Positions 37,515-50,400 of a DNA stretch of 64,000 bases are shown one piece after another. Where the stretch lies: NCBI GenBank assembly GCA_026413225.1, contig CM048553.1, positions 46,230,001-46,294,000 of the forward strand, written 5' to 3'. Origin of the DNA: Otis tarda. Taxonomy: Eukaryota; Chordata; Aves; Otidiformes; Otididae. Below the pieces are notes generated by a model, which was not told where the DNA came from, made no database searches, and worked only from the letters and a program-made list of their open reading frames with translations. Each line of letters begins with the position of its first letter. Position 1 is the stretch's first letter. Position numbers and translations under genes: made by a program.

Positions 37515-40500
37515 CAGAGCTTCGCTTTCCTCTTTCCCCGCCCACTGGCTCCCGGTGCGCGCCCGCGGCGTCTCCTAGCGACGGGAGCCTCGGACGCGGG
37601 CCTGGCGCCGCGCAGCCCGGTTTGGCTCCCGAGGCCGGGCGAGGTAGGAGGCTGTGGAAGAAGCGGCCGCTTCCTCTTTCTGCCCCGGGCTGGCAGCGCC
37701 CTGCCTCGGGCCATCCCGAGCGGGGAGCCGGGGGTGGATCCCGAGGGCCGGGTAGTCCTCGCCATCGGGCGCTGGAGGGGCAGAGACCCGGTGGGGAGGT
37801 CGCGTACCTGCCGGCGAGCCCAAAGGGGTCCCGGGAGGCACCGTCATTCCCCGGAGGGGCGAGGAAGGGGACCCGGCTGGAAGCAGGCCGCTTTCGCCCT
37901 TCTGCGTGAGGGGCAGCGGGGCGGGGAAGCAGGGGCACCTCATACCCATGTGTGTGTGTGTGCCCCAGGCCCTCGGAGCGTGAATTTTGAGTCTTGGACG
38001 GTGTGTTAACAGGGTAATGACATCCCTGAGGTTATCCTGGGGCTTCTCAGCTTCCTCAGTGTGCATCAGGGAGATATTCATTAGCCTCTTTGATAGTCAA
38101 ATACATTTGACCTTGTTTTACCATCACCTGCAAGCTCCTTTGCCACTGACACTATTAATAAAATCTTTCTTAGTTATCTTCTCTCTGGGAGCAGTAAAAA
38201 GCTGTCATCTCATCAGCTGAGATGACGTTACTTTAGACTTGGCTAGGTTTATAAAGATGTTGCAGAAAATAACAATGGAGCTAGTGTTCAGGAATTATTT
38301 TTTTAAATGAAGGAAAAAAAACGCTATGCCTCTCTTTTTTTTTTTTATTTTCAGAAAGTTTAAAGGAGCAGGCCAGTGAAGTCATTGGCAGGAAAAAATT
38401 CAAGGTGGTAAATACTGAGGACATTTGGAGTTTAAATATCAAAACTCTGGAATTTGTACTGCAAGGAGTGGGAGGTGGCAAATGTTGATGTAGCACAGAG
38501 ATTCTTAAGAAATAAAAAGAAAAACTGATAGAGTTGGAAAATGACCTTGATTGGCAAAGAATGTTTTATCTTGGAGGCAGAAAGTGTAAGAGTATGTTAG
38601 CGTTGCTAAGGAAACCTGAAGATTACATAAAAGAAATTAAAACCAGTATCTTTCTTATATAAGAAAAGGAAGGTTGGGCAAGATGTGGATGTGCTGTGCA
38701 CCTAGCATGTGTGGGTGGAACTATGAAACCCTAAACAACAACTTTGCGTTAGGTTACAACAAAAAAAAGAGGAAGGAGACTTGACTGTATACAAGGAAGA
38801 AAAAAAAAAAGTAAAAAACTGATCCAGAGAATGTAATTGCATTAGTTTGGCATCAGCAGTCTGCCAGGCTCTAGAATGAGGTGGAGTGAGGGAGAAAGTT
38901 AAGAACATAAACTGTTACCAGAGTGTTACCAGATAGGCGGATAGAGGGTACTGGGATTTTTGAGGAAAAGAGAGCTGGAGAGTTAATTTCTTTGAGTTAT
39001 CTGTAGTTGTTCTGAACAACTAAAAGCAATTGATATACTGCTGCTTGGGAAGTACCTGCTCAGTGGGAGAAGATGGACCCTGGTAAAAAATACAAGGAAG
39101 GCTGGGCTAAAGGTTTGAGTGAGGGTGCCAGTTTGTATACTTCTCAAAGAACCACTCAGTCTTATGGTTGAGCCAGGCTCTAGAGTCCATTGACTCTTAC
39201 AGGATATTTATTTCAAATGCAGTGGCTCAGCAATCCGCCTTTCTGTGCCATTAAAATGTACCTGCAGCACCACTGGCTCCTGACTTACAACACTATTCAG
39301 CAGTAGATATCAAAGCATTTCACAAAGTTATATGATAGTTATTACTGTTGGTATGTATACAGGGAAACTGAAGCATAGAGAGTAGCAGGTGAGAGGCATG
39401 CTTGGAAATAAAGCACGACAATTAGCTACTTGATCTCAAGTGTGGTATAGTGGTGTAAAGGATTATGATATATTCCTGGGGCACAAGTAATTATGAAAAT
39501 TTGATGGTGAGCAGTGACTCTTCTCCAGAAAAAAGGAATAGGTGGCTCAGCAGTTTTTGTAAGTGTAGTTATTTCTAAAGGTTCCATCTTTCAAAGCTAT
39601 GCTATTTGGAATTTATGAAGGCATCCATAAACCAGGCACTTCCTGGCAGAATAGAATAGTAGATGAAAAGTATGTAAACTTTCCAGAACTGGCAATGTAA
39701 TATTTTATGGAGTTCATCTTCCTATCCTCCCCTCCCCCACACCTCAACATGATCCATTTATTCTTCTTCAGACAGACTTGGAGTTACAGAAGAAGTAATT
39801 TTCTAGCTGACATTCTTTGCTTGGTATTTGCATTTTAAAATTTTTGTCACTGTTGCTACTTGAAAGAGAATACAGAAACAAAATCTCAGGAGTGCTTTTG
39901 TTTAAAGAACATACATGATTTGTGTCATTGTTAAGGTGGCTTGTAGTAATTAAAATTTGGCTATGTTTCGTAATGTAGTGATACTGCAATGTCAGGCTCT
40001 TTGGGACAGTGTGACAGCAGCTCAGCAGATGGTATTAAATTAGGTTCTTGCATGCACACACAGAATTGTTGTAAGATAGATTTATAATCTTCATTTAGGC
40101 TCCACATTTGTTAGGAAGTGAAGAGAGTGACTTGGAACCAGCAGTTATACAGCTTTTAAAATTAAGGAATTTCTTTTTTCTCTTCCTGAACAATAAAAAA
40201 TCCCATTTTCATGTGTTTGTATTGATGTTAAAATGCTGTGGTGAGCAAACCCAGTATGGGCACACTGCACTGCAGCAGGCAGTGCTGATAGATAGTAATA
40301 TCAATTGTACTGATTGTATGATCTTGGGACATATTTATTTGCTCCACAGGATCCTCAAGCACAAATAATGCAGGTAGCATTATATAAAGGCAAGGTAATG
40401 AAAGCAGTATTGTTTTTTTATGTGCAGTGAAACACCTACCCTTTATCTTTGAGAATGAGGAAGGTTGAGTAAACAAAGTTATTCTAAACTCATATTCAGT

Positions 40501-41235
40501 TACTGAAAGCCGTAGAAACACTAGAGGGTGCCTTTGGAGGCAATTGTTAGAAAGGTCGGTCAAGAAAGAATTATTACAGCGAAGGAGAAATGAAGAACTT
40601 CTGGAAGAACTGGATTTTGTTGGAAGCCATGTAGACTTGTGGGTGGCTGTGAAGCTGTAATTTGCAGAAGACACTAGTGAATCATGCAGAAGCTGTGAGG
40701 TCAGCACCGAAACAGATGGTGAAATCTAAGGGGCAAATGAAAGAGCAGAGAAAACAGCATTGTAGTTATTTATGGGAGTGAACTCAAAGTATGTGTGGAG
40801 TACTGATGCTTTGGTATATACAAAAATCACGAAACGCAGATGTTTTTGGTGTTGGGTACTGTGGTGGTATAAAGACAGATGGTGAGGAAGAGTGCCATAT
40901 CTAGGGGAACTGTCAGGTGAGATACGGGTGTAGCTGTCCTTGCAAAAACCACTTGAACTTTTAAATTAATGTATAAGCACCTAGATTTCATTTCCCCTGT
41001 GTTATCAGTTCAGTGAATTAATGTGAGGTTGATTTAGAGGAAGGCTAACTATGTCACATCTACATTATCTGGAGTTTCTTTATGGAGTCTGCTGCCTACA
41101 GCTTACGAACTATTGATTCCCTTTATTTTGGATTTTGCTGCAAGCTGAGCACTATAAGCACTGCCATAGAATTAAATGAAGATTTCAGTAAAAATAATAC
41201 CTTGACAAATCAATTTTTTTTTTTTCTGTTTCAAG

Positions 41236-41321
41236 TGTTTCCTGTGAACGTCCATGGAAGAGTAAAAGGATTTGAAAGCTGCACTCTAGAGAAATTCGTG
41301 TAGTTTCTGTTACACAGAGCA
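41236..41321 (+). other. NEK11: NEK11 5' UTR part of first coding exon, with a minimal uORF
   Basis: A T-rich tract ending TTTCAAG at 41235 is a suitable acceptor. The 86 nt that follow precede the start codon. They contain one upstream ATG (41254) that opens a 3-codon frame ending in TAA at 41263-41265. Confidence 0.6.
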
Positions 41322-41491
41322 ATGTTGAAATTTCAAGAAACTGCTAAGCATGTCACTGTTGCCAGATTTAACTCTGCTTCCTCAGATGCTATGATTGCAA
41401 GAAGATACACTGTTCAGAGGAAACTTGGCAATGGAAGCTTTGGAAGTGTATATCTGGTTTCTGACAGAAAAGCAAAACAAGGAGAAGAATT
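41322..41491 (+). CDS. NEK11: NEK11 coding exon 1 (1-57)
   Basis: This 170-nt coding part encodes the N-terminal leader (less conserved between residues 7 and 24), RRYTVQRKLGNGSFGSVYLV and SDRKAKQGEE, and two bases of a Leu codon. The donor is GTAAGT. Confidence 0.94.
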
Positions 41492-44400
41492 GTAAGTAAA
41501 CCATTCACATACATTAAATAAAAATGTTTGGAACATATTTCTTGCATTGTAGATGTTTTCTTTATATTTGTGTCTCATCTCTCAGTTTGGTGTTATGTTG
41601 CAGCCTTAGCTGTTTAACTTTAGTGAGGACATAAGATAGAGGCAGGCTTTATGCTGACTCAGCATTCCAGCCAAACCTGGTTTTGTTTAAAATAGTTTAT
41701 CAGATATGTCTATCTTATTGTGCTTTTATCTAAGTCCTTTTTAATTTACTTGTGCAAGACAGAGTGGAGGTAGACAGAAAATCTCAGACCCTCATCTCCA
41801 TGGTGATGTATGCCTCTGAAGCTTTATAACAAATAATAAAACCAGTAAAAATATATGTAATTTACCTATTCCCTAGTGTCATACCTTGGGCAAGTTGTTA
41901 CTGTAAGATATATGCTGTGGAAAAGACAGAACAGAGGTAAATTTTATCATTGTCCTGGCAAAAAGCAGGACAAAGGTATGTGCTAGGTTTCACAAATTTG
42001 CTGTTCTTCTTTGTAACAAAATTGTTTGTTAAAAGCTTTGTAATTTATAAGCTGTCATTTCATAATTAGGTCGATATATAATATATGAGTGTATAATATA
42101 ATTTTATAGTTTATTTTTAAGTTCTTTGTATTTAATAAATAAACTAAGTTATTGAAATTCTTTCTTCATAAAACTTACGGAAGTACTGGGCATTTGCCTT
42201 CCATCCCATGCTTATCCATCTTCATGAACATGATGTTTTTGTTTTAAAAAAATGTGGAAAAAGAGAATCCTTAGTCTAATCAGGTCCAGCTACTGCAATC
42301 TCTAGCTCTACAATGTTTTGTTAGATTTAAAGGTACATTAAAGCATGGATCCTTTAAAGGGAGCATGAAAATGTCAGAATTTCTCAATGTATTTTAATGG
42401 ACTTCCCTCTTCGTTTCTGATGATTTCTTATTTATGTACTGTGGGTAAGTTTTTTGATAACACTTAATTGGATGCTTTCAGGAATCGATTCTGTGTCATT
42501 ATAAGGACTCAGATTGTTGGAGAGATCTCAAAAGAAACTGAACTCTGTTGATGTCCTATTTTTTTATAATTGAGTTGTCTGAATGAAACCTGAGAAGGAA
42601 TAGTTATAGAAATTCCAGTAAACACATTTCCATTTGCAGTATACCTAACTGATATCACTGTTTGGTTTTTTTTTTTTCTAAATTGCCAGCAAATCTTGAT
42701 TTTTTTATTATTTTTTTTTAAACTTGCCTGAATTTGGACAGATCTCATCACTCTGGTTGATAAACCCTTTAGGATTCTGAATCCACAAAGACAAAATAAC
42801 ATTTTCAGAGTGTTGACATTTCTGTATATGAGTTTCAAGTTGGATGCCTGGGTAATGTATTACTGACTGCACTTCCTATTGTGTACAACTGTGTTTATCC
42901 TATTGTGTAAGTTTGATACTTACACCAAGTGAGATTTAAATGTGAAGATTTTTGGTTTAATCCAATAAAATTTGTGAGACTTTTTGTTTAAAGTGTGAAA
43001 CATCTTATCAATGTGCTTTTCGGCCAGAAATACAGTCTTCTTTTAAATATGGGTGTCTATCAGTCCTCACTGATGGACACATTAATCAGCAATTACATGA
43101 TAAAAGGGCCTTTTCTGATTAAGATGTGCCTCACTTTTGCTGTTTATGACAATGCATTCTTGGCAATATTGCTTTAATAAATGTGCAGCTAAGACATAAT
43201 TCTTTCACATGTTTTCCTTCTACATCAGTTTACAGCTTCACAGAGGCTGAGTATCAAATAATATTTTATTTTTTTTTGTTTTATCAGTCTTATTTTGTGG
43301 TTGCAACAATCTTAACAAGCCAAAGTGCTAATGTAATACTGTAGTTCATCCTTTCATCACTAGAGGGTACTTGTGTATCACAGTTATTCTTCGTTCCTTC
43401 TGACCCTAAATGTAGCTGAGCGAGCGGATTCCCTGGACTTTCTATCACTTTCATACTATTAGGTGACAAACACAGTGGCCTGGGTGAACATGAAAGCTCG
43501 GGTAGCATAATGAGGTAGAGTGTAGATACTTTCTTCTATTTAAAAATATTGATGTTTTAAGATGGTAAAAGATACTAGAAGTCACATTCTCAACACTACT
43601 TTCAAATCAGAAAATAATCTCTTATGGAGCTGTACTGGTTACTGCTTCTGTTATATGTTATATACAGCATGAACTCAGACACAGATAGTTTCCTGAAAAT
43701 TGCTGTAGTCTAAAGCACCATGAAAGAGCATAGGAATAAATCATAAAAATAGAAATTCCCAAGAGGAATAACATTTTGGATATTGGTACAGAAGCTGTCC
43801 AGTTATATCTTGTTCAGTATCCCATTAGCGCAATGTCTACAGAATGAGTTAATGAAGAGACTAACAATGGTTGTCATGTAATTTCATGTATGCTCAGCAA
43901 AGCTTTTGCATTATTTTAGACATTGTTTTGGGGTATGTGTTGTACTTTGTTACCCCTAAAGGATCTCAGCTGTGGTGAGTGAATTATTATGCACACAGTT
44001 GCTTCAGCTAGGAGGAAGAGAGGTTTGATCATTTGAGGTGTGCCTCAAGTGAACAGACTTATTTAACATAAAACTATGCACATAGCTCAGGCAGGCAATG
44101 CCAGCTTCATGCTGATTTCCAGTTCTGTGTATGGATGGGATCAGGATTACTGCCTTTCTGAGATTGTACTAGATCAGAGACATCCACTGTGATATAGTTG
44201 AGTTGCATACTCTATAAATAATGTTATAAAGTACTAGAAATATAGTAGCTCGTGTAGGTCTTACTATAAGTCCCTCTTCAGTGTTGCATTTTATGACACA
44301 TTCCTTGCCTGTTGCTTTAACTTCTTAATTTGTATTTTTTTGTAAGTTGTATTTTCTGGTAACTTTTAACGTTCGTGGTCCTGTCTGACTTCTATAGTTT

Positions 44401-47400
44401 TGCCTTCTTTTTTATTAGGTGCCTCTGAAAACCTTTTTCATTTTCATTTTGCCTTTCCACCCTGTCTCAACTGGAAAATTATATACTGCTGTAAAGAGCT
44501 GTCAGTTACAGTGATAGCTAAACCCCTGGATGCCTAAGCCAGGAAGATCTCTAGTCATACAATACATCATCTTGTGTCAATGAACTCTGTTATCCTTTAG
44601 AAAATAATAGTTGCAAGCCATCATATCTTCTTAAGTATGCTTTCATAGGTTCTACTCACATTTAAGTTTACTGACCAATAGCTTCTCTGCTTGTATTGCT
44701 TGTGTTTTATGTTTTTCCAAGGTTATTATTCACTGTAGAGAGGGAGAAAACCAAACCGGTGATTAGTATTCTGGAGTGAGATGATGCCACCGTGGAGTTA
44801 TTTCAGACTGACTGTTAAACTTAAGGATCACACTTATCTCATTCTGAGATACCTGCTTTGTGTAGACATGTGATGAATAACTTTTCTGAGTTTCATAATG
44901 ATTTTTGAAAAAGAAAAACGCGAGTTCTTGGGTTTAGATTTATGACTAGGGAAGGTGACATTTGACTTCCATGTTTGAGTAGAACGTTATGCCATCTGCT
45001 GTACATCTTCTGCAAGAGCTTTTGATGCTGTTAGATGATTCTCATCAAGTATGACGGAGGGTTTAATATCTCAAAGACAGAAGTTCCTGCAACTTAATGT
45101 GAAAAGAGACAGCACAGTAGAGAACAAAATGAATGCCCTCATAAAGAGAAAGGCCAGAACCTGGGAGACTCTTCACTAGGAGAGATTTCTCATGTGCTAG
45201 ACAATCCACACAGCAGAGACAGCATCAATTTCCCCCAGTTTTGGAAGAAACTATGGTTAGAATTTATACAATCGTAAACCCTAAAGTCAGTTAAACACAA
45301 GAGTAGTGTTTGTACAAAAGCAAGCTTCTTAGTTCCAGTTTACGCTGAATGGCTTGGTTTGTGTATTATTTGATATTTTCCCTGTTAGATATTTACAAAT
45401 CTTCTAGTTTTGAGCCAGGGACTGTACATTCACTAAAACTGAGATTGAATTACTTAATGTTGACACTGTCTTTCCATTCTAGTGGTCTCTAAAATGAGCT
45501 TTGGCAAATCTTTACATCAAATTGCAAACTGATTTAGCTAATAGGTAACTAGAGTCCAAATATGGATTGGAAGCTCCTACAAATATTTGCTGAGGTTTTT
45601 AATCTTTTCCAGGGTTTGAACTGAATTTAGGTATGTTAGATGGGGATGCACATCTCTAGTTGCCCATTAGTGGAGTTTCACAAATTTTTAGAGGGTCTGA
45701 ATTTAACTCTTTTAAGAAGAAAAAATGATAGCTTTAATTTGGCTAAAAAATACTTCTTATGCATTTTTGTTCATTTTCCTCTTTTTCTTTTGTAAAGTTG
45801 CACCAGTAAAGAAGTTGTACTCGAGTGTAATTTTTTTTTAATTTACATGTGTATAATTTAATGTTACTAGCAAAGGACAAACAGTGCTACTCAGTCACTT
45901 TTCTAGACCCATGTATGCCCACTATGGAATACTGTCTGTTAAAGAAGGAGACTTTGCATGCATTTAGCACCTTTTCCATTCTGGGACTTGAAAGCACTTT
46001 TCAGAGCTGTGAAGTATTTTTATCCAGTTTGCAAATGGACAATAAACAGGAAAGTTAAACAGTTTGCCTGTGTTCATGTAGTGAGGCTGTGGTATGCCAG
46101 GAGAATAACTGAACCCCTACTTGAGAAATCATTCCTTGATATCTCAATCTTGCTAAACTTAGCAGAACCGTTAGTTACAGTGTAGGTGCTTGATCCTCAT
46201 GTGAGCCTAGTATCATGGGGGCCAGTTCTATAGTTTGGAAACAGGCTGTTCTGTGCAAGGCAGGAAGGAAACCTAGTTTCCTGTAGACTTGCATCCTCTG
46301 TCCCCTTATTCTACCACAAGAAGCTCTGCTTTCGCACGTTATGACAACATTCCTTTTTCTGGAATGTCCCCCATTTTCTTTTACTTCTTGTAATTGTAGC
46401 TGTAGCTTCTCCCTTCCTGCTTGTATCCCTCCAATATTTGTATTTTCCTTCTGTATTCCCTAGTTAATGGTTGGAAAAAATATAGGTCAAGCCATGGTGG
46501 TCCCTGAGCACATGCACAGGTAAATGTTTGGTATATGTACATTGGCCATTTGGTAGCTCAAATAATGTGTAACTTTTCAGATCCAGGGGTCACTAAGGCT
46601 CTTGCACTTCTCACTTAGATGATTAAATAAGTTCATCTTAAGATCCTTGAAACTGCTGCTCTTCCAACAGATTTTGTTGAAACTGAATGGTAATGGTAAA
46701 TTCCTGAGATTGCTAGACAGGCAATTTTTTTTCCGTGGTAGACAAGGCTACTAAACTTAGGACAGTTGGAAAAAATTGGAAACGCTGGTGGCACAATTAA
46801 ACTATTAATTCTTCTGCAACTTTCTGGTTTACTTAATCTTTAATATCTACCTTCATTTCTTTGCTAAGATATAATATGCAAATGCTTTAAAGCTTCTTAG
46901 ATCTTACTTGATAGGAAATTCAAGTCACACCTGTATGTGTGAATACAATGCCAATTTCATTGTCAAAGTTACAAGTGAAACTTACTTAGCAGCTCAGTAG
47001 TTATCGAGCCAGTACTGTCTTATAAAACTCTGCCATCTCAATGATCTGCTCAAATACAGTCTCTAATGATGAAGAGAAGGAAGGCATTCCAATATTGTGT
47101 CTAGAAAACAGTTTATGTGAATTTGTGTAAATGAATAGCTATAGTCACTATAGCTTTTAATTTACTGGTACATTCAGAGAAAATTTACTTTAATTTACAA
47201 ATCACCTTCAAAATGAAGGATGTCTGCAGGTGTTTGGCTTATTTTTTTTACCTGGATTCTTGACTCGCATGTGATTTTGCAAAAGTCTGTCTCAGTTTTT
47301 GAGGAGTTTGCTTTTGTTTCTGGACATCGTGGACCTAGACCTACCATAATAATTAGATAACTTGGTTTGTATAAAGGAAGTAGCAGGATTGTAGCAGCGT

Positions 47401-50400
47401 TTTTACATCAAACAGTAATATGCCTGCAGTCACTTCAATCCCAGTCCCCAGGAGTAGTTTATCAGTTAATTATAACAGGTAATTATGGTTAAAGACAAAG
47501 TCTTTTAAAGTAGAGATTTACATTCAGGAGTAGTCTTGAAGGGTAGTGCTATCACTTATAGATAATGAATATCCTAATCAATTGTGCCAAGTGAAGCTCT
47601 GGGTTAAGTTTCACTAATTCATAACCATGCATGGGCAAGCAGCTGAAGTACACAGTAGGCAGTAGAGACTTTGAGTTCATAAATATTCATGAGGTGCTTA
47701 TAGGTCCCCGTGGTGGAAAGCACACGCTGAGAAGTGCCAAACTCCCTGGACTGCTCCTGTGTGTGGTAATTGTGGGGTGTCAGCTCAACTTCGGCGTGTG
47801 ACTTGCCTTATACCATTAATCCAGACTCATGCTATGATTCCTTGGAAACTGTGCACTTAGCTGAATAATTTATCACATGACTTTCAATTATTTATGACTT
47901 CTTATAACAAATGAAATAAAATCTAAAGGTGGAAGAGTTTTGTAATTTACGAATATCCGAGCAACAATCAGCAGATTACTGTGTTGTTAAATCCCTGTGT
48001 TTGCTGCCTGTTTGCTTCTCTGAAGGTATTCCAATTCATTTGACGCTGGATTGATTAAAACAGTAACAGATGACTCCCTGCCAGCTGTCGTGTGCAGGTT
48101 CATCTAATTGTGCTCTTTTCCTTTATTATTCTCCCTCATTTAATAATAAAAACTAGAAATTAAAATTAGAATCCATCAGATCATTTTAGATTTGTGAACA
48201 GGCATTCATGATCTCCTTGGGAATGGAACAAAGGTGGATTTTTTATAGGACCTTCCTGATTGCTGCTTATTTTAAGTAAGCTTTTCTTAGTGAACCATCT
48301 TTTGCTGGGTTCAGTCAAGGGTGCCTCTGCTTCTTCATCTAAGGCTCAGGCTACTGTGTGTCAACTGAGCTGCCATTGCTGCTAAGGTGTACAGATATTC
48401 TTGGCCCCAAATAAGAGGTAATAAGAGCATTGACAGAGAGGTCTAACTGATTTTGCTAGAGCAGCTAAAGAAGTTAGCCTTCATGAGCTTTTCACTCCAG
48501 TGGTTGAGCATGACTTTCACATTCTGCGAACAATGCTACTGGAGGCGAGACCTAGCTAAGTAAGCGCCAAAGTCCTTGCTGAAACCTCTGTAATGGTGGC
48601 TGATGCTCTAGTGCCCTACTTTAAGAGCGTACCTGCAAATGGAAGTTGCCAGAGAGTGAAACTGTAAATGTTTTATTTCCATTTTGTTAGGCAGCTGCAG
48701 CTACAATTGTTTCAGATGATTTCTAGTGCAGGCCAATACTGGTTCAGAGTCCAGTCTGATAACACTGGGCTCATTCAAAGAAGTTCTCACTGGAGACTGT
48801 GTGGGAGGATGCTTTAGTCCCAACTTCCTGCATCCCTGTCAGTACCCAGCTTTTCCTGCAGCCCAGCACAGCACTGTAGGGCTCCTCACCATCCTTTGGC
48901 ACATGGAGTTAAGGAGCTACAGACCTACCTTGTAGTGAGAATGTGACAATGCCAAAGTGCAACACGGGTACAGAAGACAGTCGCTACCGTTAGAGCCTCC
49001 TACAGCTCTGCATTCCTCTCTCCAGTAAAGCTACACTTAGACACAGCTACCACAAAGCTGTGGAAAGAGACGCATGCACATCTTTGCAGAGGGATGCTCT
49101 GCTAAAATTGGTAGAACAACAGAATTGATGATTATAGCACACATCAATCCAAGAAATGGACCATCTCACACTGGAGCAATTTATTTAGAGCTCAGTGTAA
49201 GAAAGTTTGTAAAGTCCCTGTGCTGAATAAGTCTCTAGTGAGGGCTGCAGGGTAGCAGCAGAGAGCACTGATGTGAGATTTTATACTGCCCGTGTTGGCG
49301 ATGGATTTGGCAATTTAAAGCTACAGCCATGCTGCAGGCCTTTGCATAAGCCATTCCTTTGTTAAAGTTTCTAGTTCCCTCATTTTCAAAAAATGTAAAA
49401 CTTGATATTCTGTGGGTTATTTCAAATGAAAGAGTGAGTACTTGGAACATCTCAGGACCTTTCATTCAGCTGTTGTAACACAGGTGCCTGCGAAAATGCT
49501 CTGCAGCCATGTTTGATACAACTATTACATCTGCTCAGTCATGTTTTTGAGCTTTGGTGGTATTGTTGTTGCTGGTTTTTTTTATTTCTTCTTTTTTTTT
49601 TTTCCACCCTTGTCCTCTAGTATACCTTTCTTTGACTAGCCTACTTTTTCATTTTCAATCGGATTTGTTTAGTTTACTGGAGTCTATTCTAACTAGGTCT
49701 TTAATTTATGTGAGTGGTAGGCAGAATTCATTAAAGAAAATATTTCTTGAGTTTACTTTAAATCTCATCCCCCACAGAGCTGGGCTCCTGGGAGCTCAGT
49801 GCTGCAGCATCCACCATGTTGTGATCTTGTGTGCAGGCAGTGAGTGGTGCTGATGGTTAAGTTCATTGTTTTTCAAAATGTTTACAAGCATTATTTTCAA
49901 CATTGAATGGAGAATTGTCTGTAAGGCATTGTTGGTAAATTACTGCTTCTTTGAGGTGCATGGCAGAGATAGAATTTAATGATTTTGTCATTAAGCATAT
50001 GCCTTGAGATCACTTCTGTCTCATGCATTTTGTTAAAACTGATGTTTATGCATTTGTAAGCTAGCTTTAGTAAGAAAACGGAGGGGTACAGCATTATTAC
50101 TTTAGGTCAAACTGTGACCACCTACCTCAAAGATACAGTATGTTTTTGCAATATTTGAACATGCCTGTTGTATCTTGTGGCAGTTTACCCTTGTTGGGAA
50201 GGTGTTTTCTCTTAAGTTTGCGTGAAGGATATAATGGGTTTTCTGTGCAGAACGAGCCTTCTGGCTCTTTCTTGCATTCAGTAAATTGTAATAAGAAAAC
50301 TGCTGCAGTGAGTGGAATAAATTCTGGATTTACTGAACATTCAGTATATTTTTCCTTCTTTTTTTTTCATTTTTCTTTTTTTTTTTTTGTGCTTATAAGA

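Larger units (their letters stand above)
36590..37980. promoter_or_regulatory. CpG island, bidirectional ASTE1/NEK11 promoter
   Basis: A sharp switch to GC-rich, CpG-dense sequence covers the 5' part of ASTE1 exon 1 and continues into the intergenic side. ASTE1 reads left from 37427 and NEK11 reads right. Between them lie an ETS/GABP-type core CCGGAAGCGG (37475-37484), a CCAAT box (37510-37514) and an X-box-like sequence (37570-37582). No TATA box is evident, as is usual for such promoters. The limits are by eye. Confidence 0.8.
37428..41235 (+). other. NEK11: NEK11 upstream region / 5' UTR intron
   Basis: This region contains the promoter-side CpG island, then AT-rich sequence. NEK11's first exon is probably non-coding and starts in the island. 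A good candidate donor is GAG|GTAGGA at 37643/37644, but the transcription start is not determinable here. A (TG)7 repeat lies at 37949-37962. No transposable element was recognised between 38.0 and 41.2 kb. Confidence 0.5.

Noticed and set aside
37069..37938. 289-codon minus-strand open frame across the CpG island (and the 168-codon frame 37575-38081)
   Set aside because: These out-of-frame overlaps with ASTE1 exon 1 and promoter DNA are Pro/Arg/Gly-rich, as random GC-rich frames are.
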